From assembly GCA_028023455.1 (NCBI GenBank), contig JAQFVV010006208.1, positions 10,994,984-11,058,983 on the forward strand: a stretch of DNA of 64,000 bases. Direction: 5' to 3'. The stretch's first letter is position 1, and every line of letters begins with the position of its first letter. The position numbers and the translations under genes are program-made. Under the pieces are notes generated by a model that was not told where the DNA came from, did not search any database, and saw only the letters and a list, made by a program, of their open reading frames with translations. This stretch comes from Epiperipatus broadwayi. Lineage: Eukaryota > Onychophora > Udeonychophora > Euonychophora > Peripatidae. Of this stretch, positions 1 through 10,973 are shown piece by piece.

Positions 1-1740
1 TTTTATAAATCTCATCGAAACCTATTCTTATTCTTCTACTTGGGTATCTCAAATTATTGATATTGTTTAGATATTATATTTCATGCCTACATGATTTCCG
101 AGCTGATGTTTCCTACTCATTTAATTCCCAAAAGAGTTGCTACTCTTTTGCACGACTTTAGATTTGCCTAAAAGCCTTTTTTTTAATAAATGTTCAGCTC
201 GGAAATTGTAAGTTATTTCTATATGTTTATTATGAAAGCGAGATCCTATACTCGTTGGTATAGGGTATTGGCCATTTAGCAATCATTTCATTTTAAATAG
301 TATATTAAATAAGTTATATTCCAATCTAGAGTAGCATTATTATAAAAGGGGGTGGAGGTAGTAGACAGTTAATAATTTGTTTAGTCAATGTGGGGATTGG
401 AAATAAATTTTCTATTTAAAAGCATAGATTAGCTAAAATGTTTTTTGCATTGAATGTGTGAACTGCATTGGTTTATAGATGCCTTAATTTTAAACCGCAG
501 AAACGAAATAGCTGTTCTTCAAGTTCCCATAATAAACGGGCATAATGAAATGACCCCAATGGTAACTAACCTCATCACATGGTCGGGGATGGAAGGCTAA
601 GACCTCACACCGATACCGCATTCGTGACAACTCCTAAGGGCTCCGGCCAGACATTTGGCCATCCCTCCCATCTCTAACGTTTCTCAGCAGTTATACTCAA
701 AGAAAAGCCGAATCTCTTTAAGACTCGGCAGCATCTAAACCTATCGCAGGTCACTTTGTTTATATGAGTATGAATGTCTATGCTCGATCTATTTCCACTC
801 CTCCACATTTGCTGCTCTAATAATAATTCGTTAATGCAGAATGCATATTAATAATAATAAAGTAAATAATGATTGCTGAGTTGGCAGATGCACTCCTCAT
901 TATGACCTCGTAGTGTAATCTTGCAACATTCACAACTTAAATGTGAGGCATGAGATATGATTGAATTATGATACCCCAGTAGCTTTTTAATTACATGTAA
1001 CCTAATTTAGTTATTAAATATTTGTGTGTACTTATTTCCACATTTGCGTGTCTGCTTGATTTAATAATAATATTTAGTGTCTCATTTAATTATTGAAATC
1101 ACATTTAAGTGTATAGCAGTAGTCCTTAATACTGAAATAATCTAATTAGTCTCTTGTTTACCTGACCACCGGGCCTAGAAAGATATTTACTATTGTTATG
1201 GTATATGCGTTGTCATGTGGGTTTTGTTGTGAAATGAAATGACTATGTTCGAACACGGGGTCGTAGTCCCTGAACCCACCTATTGTGCTGCTCTTTGCAC
1301 ATGGTGGTGGAATTTTGCAACGTGTTAACAAGGCATACGAGTTCTTACCATTACATATCGTGTGATGGTGTTTGGACTTCAACGGTGCCATAACTCTTCA
1401 AATATGCATGTCAAAGTAATTAGCTTACAAATCATCTGACCTACTATTACCTCCTAACAATTGTAAACCTGTCACCACACTTCCCTACTCAATGTGGAAC
1501 CTTCAAAAAATTCAGAAAGGGTACATCCAAGCAAGATTTCGACCAGCTCACATTTGCACGAGAACATGTCTGCGACAAATAAAATGGCTGACTGCAAAAC
1601 TGAACCATTCAAATTGTGCCAATTGGCATCCACAGAAGCAGGTATGGTGGCGTTTTACCGATTTATCATAGAATTAGTTTCTATAATTTAAGTCATTATT
1701 TACTAATGTAGTTTAATCCTATTACTAGATATTTATGGAA
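1..1740. other. Downstream or intronic DNA, little recognised
   Basis: A small foldback lies at about 92-209, with 13-bp arms (TTTCCGAGCTGA and its reverse complement). A GC-richer stretch at about 505-830 contains a hairpin near 708-730 (GCCGAATCT / AGACTCGGC). No coding region or known repeat is recognised. Confidence 0.5.
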
Positions 1741-1751
1741 GTGACAAAAAT

Positions 1752-1970
1752 AAGATCTTCATTCTCTCATTGTAAAATGCTTTAGATTGGCCATATAATT
1801 GAATTTAGGTATAAAGATAAGATAGCTGTTGTTATCTTTTCAAAGTCTCTATCTTGAGCTTTGGTTTGAGGGTTTTCTGCATACTTGATATAACATTGTA
1901 GACCTAGTAATATCACAAGACAGTGCATGTGTAGATGGTTGATTATTGTCTGATTAAAAATTACATTTAT
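1752..1970 (+). repeat. Single arm of the foldback family seen in full at 35735-36260
   Basis: The stretch with AATGCTTTAGATTGGCC, AAAGATAAGATAG and CTTTGGTTTGAGGG matches one arm of the long inverted repeat at 35735-36260. Here only one arm is present. Confidence 0.6.
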
Positions 1971-1990
1971 ACTTTATGTTTGTCTTCAAT

Positions 1991-2520
1991 ATAATAATAT
2001 TAAATCGTGCTTTTACACTTCCAACGTAAAGCTATAACAACAAATTGAAAACTAAATTAAATGGCTAAGCGCTTTCAAGAAGATGTACTTCTCATATTCA
2101 TAGCCAGTTATGATCCTTTCTTTGGAATCATTATATAAATAAATCTGATATGCAAATTATATGCAAATGAGTCACTAAGACCATCTTTTAGATATCGCAA
2201 AACATGCATCCGTAGGATTAATGGAGAAACAGTCCTCTGCTATAAAGTATGCTTCTTTTACCTTTCGCCTAATATCATGCCTGTCAGTACAAACCAATTT
2301 TGCAGATGTGGGTTCGAACACGTGTCCTGACAATTTCTGATGTTGAGCAAAAATTGAAGTGCATATCAGATTTATTTATATAATGATTCCAAAGAAAGGA
2401 TCATAACTGGCTATGAATATGAGAAGTACATCTTGAAAGCGCTTAGCCATTTAATTTAGTTTTCAATTTGTTGTTATAGCTTTACGTTGGAAGTGTGAAA
2501 GCACGATTTAATATTATTAT
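1991..2520. mobile_element. Foldback element with ~160-bp inverted arms
   Basis: The left arm (about 1991-2150) and right arm (about 2362-2520) are close reverse complements; both hold GGCTAAGCGCTTTC and GATCATAACTGGC or its complement. The ~210-bp centre contains GTGGGTTCGAACACG, similar to a tRNA B box. A diverged single arm of the same family is near 26950-27060. Confidence 0.75.
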
Positions 2521-2584
2521 ACAATTAGTTGTAAATTTATCATAAGAATATAGATAGATAGATTAAGTATTTGCAAAAAAAATC

Positions 2585-2815
2585 AAGTCGTATATCACTT
2601 GACTTAATTTAATAAGCTTGTATTACAAATGTTATATAATGAGTGTGCCAATAGTTTTTAACAACCTTTTCAGAATATCCCTATCCCCAGACTAGTTTCA
2701 TGATTTTAGCATCCTAGCACCTCACTGAGAAATGCCAAAAGCAAGAAACTGGTCTGGGGATAAGAATAATTTGAAAAGCTTATTAAGAGGTATTAGCACG
2801 CTCATTATGTATAAA
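2585..2815. mobile_element. R2-type palindromic element, decayed hammerhead-like core
   Basis: Inverted repeat with arms containing CTATCCCCAGACTAGTTTC and GAAACTGGTCTGGGGATA. The ends GAGTGTGCCAATAG and TATTAGCACGCTCATT are the family termini. The hammerhead-like core is degraded (CTGAGAAATGCC). Related copies are at 18990-19225, 24650-25070, 36735-37045 and 47085-47490. Confidence 0.75.
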
Positions 2816-3589
2816 ATAAAAAATAAATTTGATTAATTTGTTATCCTATCCTTTTCCAGGTTTTGTAGTGTCCAATGGGTAAACATTATAAATTATATTT
2901 TGTATAAATAAAATACTCCTGTTCCTAAACATGAATTTGAATACAAGACGAAATCTATAGTCATGCTTCACATAATAGAGAATTTTAATTTCAAAATTCT
3001 TTGTTTCTTATTCAGTATATGTATATATCTGTTCATTTTTTTGATCTTACATTCAGTCTTAGATTAGTTGTCAGGAACCCATAAACCATGGGTTACTTAA
3101 TGATCTGTAAATCTATTTGTTATGACACTAATGGCTTCACACACACACAAAAAAAAACACAATAGAATTTTCTATTGAAATGGTAGACATATAAAAATAA
3201 ACTAATATTTCAATTAATATTTAATTTTGTTGAAAATAAAATTATGTTAACAATAATCTATTTTCATTTTCTGGGAATCTATAGATTTGGTAATGGGATT
3301 AGGTGATTTTAAACCTTTAATTTGGAATAATATTGGAATATTTAGGAATCTCTTCCAGATCAGTATTTAATAGTGAAAAAAAAATAGAAGTATCAACTTC
3401 AACTACTTTTGGTTCATTTTACATCTGTGAACAAACCTTTTTTCAAAAAATAATATTTTAAAAGTCGTTAAGGAATGTGACACAGGATGATTTGTAATCT
3501 CGTGCTCACACAAACGTATTAAATTATAAACCAGTTATAATGATATTATGCAGACAATAACAGTATTGAGGATGTCAGTGATCTAATTA

Positions 3590-3850
3590 ATAATTTTTAT
3601 GAATCATTCATTAGACTAGAAATTATCCATTTAATGGCTATTTCTGTAGAGCAATTTTCACTACACCACTCTCACTCAAGATAAGAACTTGTTTCTATCC
3701 ACTTTTAACACCTTGTAAAGGGGTATAATCTTATATGTAAAACCAAAGATGTAAAAAAAATGTATGATCACCAAGATGCACATTTCATGCTGAATAAGCA
3801 CTCATCAGTTGGCCTAAATCACAATCTCTATCATTGTTCAATATATATAG
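3590..3850 (-). mobile_element. R1-type element
   Basis: Shares the block CACCACTCTCACTCAAG ... ATCCACTTTTAACACC with 3935-4345 and 16735-16990. It ends in the minus-strand hammerhead at 3766-3818. Confidence 0.65.
3766..3818 (-). ncRNA. R1 hammerhead ribozyme-like motif
   Basis: Minus strand: CCAA, CTGATGA, stem II GTGCT-TATTC-AGCAT, GAAA, then stem III ATG-TG-CAT, cleavage base C, and TTGG pairing with CCAA as stem I. All core nucleotides of a type I hammerhead are present. Stem III ATG/CAT replaces the ATA/TAT of most other copies, keeping the pairing. Confidence 0.7.
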
Positions 3851-3934
3851 ATAGTTAATCACTACAGTTTAATTGATGTGTCGTACTTACTGCTATCGCA
3901 ACTTTGACACAAACCACTTGATAAAAGTATATTA

Positions 3935-4345
3935 ATAATTTTTAGTAGTCATTCAGTGGATTAGATATTATCCACTTAATGAATAATATTTCTGCAGTGC
4001 ACACCACTTTCATGCAAAGTAGGGATTGGTTTCTATTCACTTTTAACACCTTCTGAAGGGGATACAGTCTTAAACATATGACCAAAGACATTTGAAAAAG
4101 ATCTATAATCCCGAAGATGCACATTTTATGCTGAACCAACACTCATCAATTGGCCCAGATCACATTCTCTTACACATATCTTGGGAATCATACATTGTTT
4201 TCACATATCTTTGGTCATATGTTTAAGATTACACCCCTCCATAACGTGTTAAAAGCAGTTAGAAACTAGTCTCTACCTTGCACGAAAGTGGAGTAGTGAA
4301 AATTAAACTACAAAAATATTATCCATTAATCTAACTGTTATTATA
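3935..4345. mobile_element. R1-type palindromic element with degraded hammerhead (4108-4156)
   Basis: The left half repeats the 3590-3850 element; the right half (about 4175-4345) is its partial reverse complement. On the minus strand the core is TTGATGA ... AAAATGTGCATC, so two core bases have changed. Probably inactive. Confidence 0.65.
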
Positions 4346-4569
4346 GTTTGTAATTAAATTCTTTAATTTATGTGTAGATAACTTTTATATGTTTCTACTG
4401 TTTTGTCACTTTTTAATCACTTTGATAAAAGAATAGTATACTTTTTATCTTCAAATGCATATTAATATACTTTATTAAAATCTTTTTTTTACAATAATTA
4501 TTTACATATAAATTTTAAATTACAGATACTCATATATTTTTTAAATAAGTTTCTTTCTTCATTCTTTTT

Positions 4570-5060
4570 ATTATTTTCATAATTCAAATGGAGACAGACC
4601 ACTGCTTGGCCAAATTTTTTCCATTATATTTTTTGGGTTGTATCTGATACGGTTATTAAAGTATTTACTCCAATCATTATCAAGTTTTCTTAACCAATTA
4701 TATTTTTTATTACCGAAAATCATTTACACCTTATTGTACATATAGTTTTTCGAATATGTAGCAAAACCATTGCATTATGTGGATTAGATCTTTTAATATT
4801 GTTTAATTTTATGTTATGCATGAAGTATAAAATACTTTTGATGCTAAAAGCATAAATGATACATATTCTTCAAACAAGTGGAAAAAGGTTTCCTCTTTTA
4901 TCTTACAAAAAATACATGAAGGTTCCAAATTCATTTTTAGCTGACCATTTAAATAAAACTTCGTTGGTAGAAAGCCATTTAAAAATTTGAAACAGAATTT
5001 GATATATGATTGCGTAGCATATATTTTGTGAAGATTCTTGATAGCTTTAATCACTGACAT
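4570..5060 (-). pseudogene. LINE C-terminal relic (zinc-binding region after the RT)
   Basis: Minus-strand frame 5060-4809 contains NGFLPTKFYLNGQ followed by PSCIFCKIKEETFFHLFEE. This looks like the CxxC...H zinc-binding region that follows reverse transcriptase in several LINE clades (LPT...CxxC...EET..HLF). Broken frames continue to about 4570 (for example IMEKIWPSSGLSPFEL). Clade not determined; no RT motifs are seen upstream. Confidence 0.5.
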
Positions 5061-5878
5061 TGTTTATTAGTTTTTTTAAATCATTGTATTTAATGTTAAT
5101 CAAACTATTTAGGTTTAAGTCATCCTAAAAGTCTTTATATGCTATAAATAAGTCATTATAAATCTTTTCCAATTTTATTAATTGTATTAGCATCCTGTGA
5201 TGATAGGCTAAAACATTTGCCTTGTATTATATTAATATACATTCATGCTTTTATATGTAATATATATAATTTTGAATCCTCCTTGACCAATTGGTAATTG
5301 TAATACTGAAATGGATAATAAGTGTGAAGATTTTCCCCAAATATAGTTCTTTGATAATCCGATTCAATTTATTTACTGTTATATTTTATTTGTTTATACG
5401 ACTCATGAATGAGATAGAAAATATTTGACATTGAAAGGATAAGTTGAAACAAAAAAAAAAACTAGTAAATCACTGATATAGACTAGTAAATTATATATAT
5501 AGATCAAAAGTATCTATCTGTTGAGTTAATGTTTCCATTTGCGGAGTTCAGATGAATAATGAATTTTGGTACAGATATAAGAGATGCCACAATTGTAAGA
5601 ACTGTATGCAAGAGCTTTATTTCAACAAAAATTTCATGCCAAAATTTTAGCATTTAATAGCAGAGTTAGTAACTGGTTCAATAACTAAACAACATAAATC
5701 TGACTTTCATAGAAAAAGAACGTTCTTATTATGTATTAAACCAGCTTTGATTAGATTTAAAATAGGTATTATCATATTTAAAAGAAAGTTATTGTCATGA
5801 TTTAGTGTGTTATTGACTTTTTAAGATCATCAAGTGATGTTTATCATAATTTTGGAGTTATTGTAAAATTTTTACCAA
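5061..5878. other. No recognised feature
   Basis: AT-rich sequence between the LINE relic and the RTE element; no gene or repeat family was recognised. Confidence 0.5.
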
Positions 5879-7080
5879 GATAATTACAACTCGTCTACAG
5901 AGAACTTTGGATTTCCACCAACCAAGAGAACAAGCTGGATTTAAAAGTGGTTTTAGTACAATAGATCATATCCAGGTATTGAGAGAAGTCATAGAAAGGA
6001 CAAACGAATATGAGTTGTCATTATGTTTTGGATTTGTAGATTATGAAAAGGCATTCGATTCTATACACACTTCTTCAGTGATTAAAGCATTGGATCATCA
6101 AGGTATAGATCCAGGATATTGTCATATTTTAAAGAATATTTATAAAAATGCAACAGCAACAATTAGATTACATAATGATACTGGAAAAATCAACATTGAG
6201 AAAGGTGTAAGGCAAGGTGACTCCATATCTCCAAAACTTTTTACAGCAGTGCTGCAAGAAGTATTTTGTGGATTAAAATGGGAAACTAAAGGAATGAAAG
6301 TAAATGGAGAGTATTTAAGTCATTTAGATTTTGCAGATGATGTAGTTGTTTTTGCAAATAATGCTTCAGAGCTGTTAGCAGATGAAAGTAAAAAAGTAGG
6401 ACTAAAGATAAATGTTAAAAAGACTAAAGTAATGTTTAATCGATTTGCTCAAAATATGAAAATAAAGATTGATTATGAAGAATTAGAAGAAGTTAACAGT
6501 TACAAATACCTAGGTCAGATTATTAATACAGATGGAAACATAATGGAGGAAATTAATCATAGAATTAAACTTGGTTGGAGTGCTTTTGGTAGAAATAACT
6601 TGATACTAAAAGGAAATATGCCTATGTGTTTGAAATGAATGGTTTTTAACAAATGTGTTTTACCAGTTCTTACTTATGGATCTGAGACTTGGACACTTAA
6701 TAGAAGAGCAATACAGACACTTCAGACCACTCAAAGGAGTATGGAGAGATGTATGTTGGGAGTAACAAGAAGAGATCAAAAACGCAATGTATGGGTAAGA
6801 CAACAAACAGGTGTTACTGACCTTATTGAAAAAATTAAAAGATTGAAATGGAGCTGGGCTGGACATATTGCTAGAAGAAATGATAATAGATGGACAATTG
6901 AAATTTTAAACTGGATTCCAAGAGATTGTAAAAGACCCAGAAAGAGACCACATGTGAGACGGATGGATGAAATAAGAAAATGTGCAGGGGTGTTGTGGAA
7001 AAGAGAAGCTAAAGATCGGAGAAGATTGATTAAACTTGGAGAGACCTTCATCCTGCAGTGGATTGATAATGGTTGATGAT
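5879..7080 (+). pseudogene. RTE-clade LINE relic, RT and C-terminal part
   Basis: Non-LTR retrotransposon polymerase, truncated at the 5' end: no apurinic endonuclease domain. From about 5880 the frame reads QPREQAGFKSGFSTIDHI, then VDYEKAFDSI (catalytic Asp), GVRQGDSISPKLF, and LDFADDVVVFA (the catalytic Asp pair). Part of the thumb is deleted after NNASELLADESK. A TGA at 6636-6638 breaks the frame; the fragment at 41600-42235 has arginine there. The second frame holds [24 protein letters not shown] and a C-terminus ending QWIDNG. The 3' end is followed by GATGATGATGAT, typical of RTE tails. It is dead, but both frames are otherwise well preserved, so insertion is probably not ancient. Confidence 0.9.
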
Positions 7081-8327
7081 GATGATAAAGTGATATTTGC
7101 GATTTATTTTTCATTTTTTAAGTAATATAAGTAATTTATTGCGTTAAATTTTATATCTTACTATAAAAATATTGCCTAAGTTTGAATATATATTTTGATA
7201 GATTTTACATTAATTTTTTTTATCTGTTTGCATATTTCAACAACAATAGGCTTAGATAAATAAAGAGCAAGTTATGCTTTCATATATTTGTATGGTTGCA
7301 CATGTGCATGCATATTTAGATTATTGTATAAACTTGAAATCACATATATTTTTAAAGTAATATTGCTATTAAAAATATCTAAAATGTAATAGTCTTTTTG
7401 TTAAACAAACAAATGTATTTATTTTTATTCTCTGATTTATATTTAATAAGAAGAGATTGAAAATCATTTATTACTGTTTTATTTTAAAATATTTTTCATT
7501 TTAAAAATTAAAAAAAATCATTTTGTTCAGAAATGTTAATGTGTAAAAATAAAAATTCTAAGATATAAATTGCTTGTGATTTAACTTAAGAGACACTCTC
7601 TCTCTATATATATATATATACTGCATTCAGTAGTAAATAAAAATTTAAAAACATAATATATTTTTAAAAAATGTTTAATGTAAATCGCATACTGGATAGA
7701 TAGCTAAATAGGAAATTAGTGTTTGCTCCAAAAGACAATTTGTCTTCTGAGAAATTACCTATTGTAGCAACTGAAATAAATAAATGTATTTTAAATGCTT
7801 TCTAAAAAGTTATTTCAAAAATGCTTATAAAGTTTTGATATATGGGTTAACATATATATATATGCATCTATTGTTTGACAACAAATAATTCATCAAGTGC
7901 TACAAACAAATGGATAATGATTTTTGATTTATTAAAATATAATTTGATCCAATTTTTTTAAAGAAGAATAAAACAATGCTTGTTAATTAACATCAACTAA
8001 AATATGAATATTGCTGTAAAATACTATGGATTACTTATTTTAATAAAGTTTGAATATTTTAAAAGGAAACAAACTTTTGGGATTATTGTATCTTTGAAAA
8101 ATTTCATCATTTTAAGGATTTTCTCTGCATGAATTTAATAATGTATTTTTGAAATAAGTAAACTCTATGTATGTGGATTTTGTTTAATATTTATTATTTC
8201 AAGTATCAGATTGTATATTTTATTTATTTCATCCTTATTCATAGTATTATTATTTTAAAAATCATTTAATGTATATATGTGTAAATAAGCATTTACTTTT
8301 TATATAGCGCTATGTTTACAATTGTAT
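7081..8327. other. No recognised gene; AT-rich with CT/TA microsatellite
   Basis: A (CT)n(TA)n run lies at about 7597-7621. Nothing else is recognised. Confidence 0.5.
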
Positions 8328-8328
8328 T

Positions 8329-8601
8329 ACATTTAAATATCAGCCTTTCAAGCTAATTTCACCTACGTCATTCATTCAGACATAGCAAATAGTAATTTAA
8401 AGTGAGTGGTCTATCCTCACACTTTCATTGCCAGTACTTAAGATTTGCTCATATATAAGCATTTGAGTTGAAAGAATAAGTGGATTCATTTTATTCTTTC
8501 ACAAATACTATATCTCGTGTTGGGAATTAAAGTATTCATTTATTATTAACACTCGTAAAAAGCGCATGCACAATTAGCTTGAAAGGCTGATATTTAAATG
8601 T
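8329..8601. mobile_element. MITE-like element with 29-bp terminal inverted repeats
   Basis: The left end ACATTTAAATATCAGCC (8329-8357) and the right end 8573-8601 are exact reverse complements over 29 bp. The ~215-bp interior has no coding capacity. Size and structure fit a non-autonomous DNA transposon; the target duplication is unclear (possibly TA). Confidence 0.75.
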
Positions 8602-9285
8602 ATATATGTGTGAAAGTGGATAGGGTATATAATAAGCCTGTATTTCAGTTATAAATAATTAACCACAAAGAAATCTTAGGAATTATAAAATAAAAATTTA
8701 AATAATTACAGGAGATTTTTACTTTCGTTCATTTGTAGATGATCATAAGTCATAGGTTGTTTGTAAAATAATAGTTATAATAAATTGATTATCTTATTTG
8801 TGATATAACTGATCTAAGAAAGCTAAATAAGATAAGCATTTTCTTTATGTATACTTGATATATATATATTAAACAAAACAAGTTATAAATTTCGTAACTT
8901 GCTTTTAGCTTGCATTTTATGATCACTAGATGGAGCTTTATCAATAGCTCCTAACAAGCTTTGTTTATATAAATGCTGAGAGAGATAGAATTCAATATAT
9001 ATATATATTAAAAATAACAAATCAATATTTTTTTTGTAGTCAAAATATTCAATGTCTTAGCATTACTTTACAGTTAAAACAAGTAAAACATTTTATAGCA
9101 AATTTTTTTCAAAACCCTTAAAATATATTAATCAATATCTTGTTTATTTTGTAAATAAAATTATTGTTTTTATTTATTAAATTAGAGTTAATAGCCTTAT
9201 TTTATTTGATAGGTATATCATATAATAATAATAATCTGAAGTCTCTATGCAATCATAAATATATAAAACATAATTAACAAAATAA

Positions 9286-9770
9286 TAATATTCATTAAGG
9301 GTGTAGCCTCAATCACATGCGTATAAAATGCGATAGTAGGGACCTCTACATGTCTTAAAACCACAAGCTTACTCTTGGAAGAAAAGAGGGGAACCCTTCT
9401 TTACTTCAACCTACTTTCTATTTAAATAGGTGAAGCTGAAGTGGTTCGATCTGAGAGTGTGAAGCTATTCAATACTTCACTAATTAAGTCCACATTTCTT
9501 ATTACACATTAATACTCGTGAAATCTTTCGATCTACAGCGAGTTAATGGAAAGATTTTATAGTGAGAAATCTATTACGATAATTTAAAGTTGTAATTATA
9601 AATTTATTTAAACGCACATTCATTATGTAAATAATATTCATTAAGGCTGTAGCCTCAATCACATGTAGAGGTCCCTACTATCGCATTTTATACGCATGTG
9701 ATTGAGGCTACAGCCTTAATGAATATTATTTACATAATGAATGTGCGTTTAAATAAATTTATAATTAACA
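9286..9770. mobile_element. Foldback element ending in a near-perfect palindrome (9593-9767)
   Basis: The palindrome 9593-9767 has 75-bp arms (TAATTATAAATTTATTT ... CATG). Its ~30-bp centre carries TAGAGGTCCCTACTATCG. The block ATTCATTAAGGGTGTAGCC at 9292 is a third copy of the arm, so the whole unit spans about 480 bp. A second copy of the palindrome is at 21413-21595. Confidence 0.8.
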
Positions 9771-10807
9771 AAATAATATAGATTTTATTACTTTTATTAG
9801 AATTCAAAAATTATTTAAGATGAACCTAATGTTTTCATTGACACCAGTTGGTATTATTCAAACATAAAGCACGAGTTGATAAAATATTGATACAAACTTT
9901 ACAAATTAGCATCAAACTTAATTAGTTTTATTCATCCTTTAAAACTATTATAAATTTTTAATATATAATAATAAAAGTTATTTTGTGACTTAATCCTAAT
10001 TTAGACTATTAACTAATATATCTGCTATAGATTTTCAAATGAATTATTTTATTTTGTGTCTTAAAATTTTGGCATCCGGTCAGATTTGTTTAATAAATAA
10101 ATATTATTAATAAATTTTGACTTTATTTAATATATATTTCAGTTTACTTTAATATTAGAGCTTAAATAAAATTATTGCTTAAATTTATTCTGTTACAGAT
10201 TTTGGTTGCTCAATTTGTGTAGTAGCTCTATTAATTTCAATTGACCAATTTATATCGTTACAGAGTTTAGTAGTTCACTCAAAAACTTGAGGCATCTATC
10301 TATAAATAAAAAAATATTGTATAATTTATACCATTACAGTATATTTAATTTTTTTTAAACAGCAGTATTTTTAAATTGTTAAATGAAGTTCCAAAAACCC
10401 ATTTACATTTAAGGCATCTCAAATATTCATCAGGGGTTTAGGTTACTCAACGTTCAAGAATATTTAACTGTAAAAACTTAAATCACTGTAATTTTTTTGA
10501 TTATATTAGCTTTATTTCAAGATGATCTGAGAGATATTGAATTACTTGACTATCTTATATAATTGAAACATTTGCTGCATACAATGAAGTTAAAGAATAT
10601 TACTATACAGAGCACAATAAATTTAAAAAAGAAAGTCAAGATAAATGATACATAAATAGAAATAAAATATATTTTTAACAATTAAAAAGTAAACATTAAA
10701 AATAGCAATCTAACTTTATTTGTACTCTAAAATAATTTGGCTGAGTTGTTAAAAAAATTATGCATACACATGAAAAAACAAAACAAAGTTTTAATTTAAA
10801 ACAGTAC
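9771..10807. other. Sequence downstream of collagen exon 10, no recognised feature
   Basis: AT-rich; no coding signal or repeat family recognised. Confidence 0.5.
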
Positions 10808-10973
10808 CTCCACCCACACTAAATCCTGGTGGTCCTGGTGGACCCGTTGGTCCCTGATTGCCTGGTGGTCCAGGGAGCCCTGGTAATCCAATACCAGGAG
10901 GTCCCTGTGGTCCTGTTGCGCCTGGCCGGCCAGATTGTCCCACAATCGTTTCACCAGGAGGCCCCCGGGGTCC
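10808..10973 (-). CDS. Collagen exon 10 of the window (55 codons plus 1 nt)
   Basis: 166 bp. Starts [18 protein letters not shown], has a short break (GPPGIGLPG), and ends [10 protein letters not shown] plus one base of a split codon. Acceptor TTTAG, donor GTACTG. No further collagen or endostatin-like exon is visible between here and position 1, so the following intron exceeds 10.8 kb or the gene ends outside the window. Confidence 0.88.

Noticed and set aside
6660-7114. Minus-strand open frames over the RTE element
   Set aside because: Shadows of the RTE coding strand; the plus strand carries the RT motifs.
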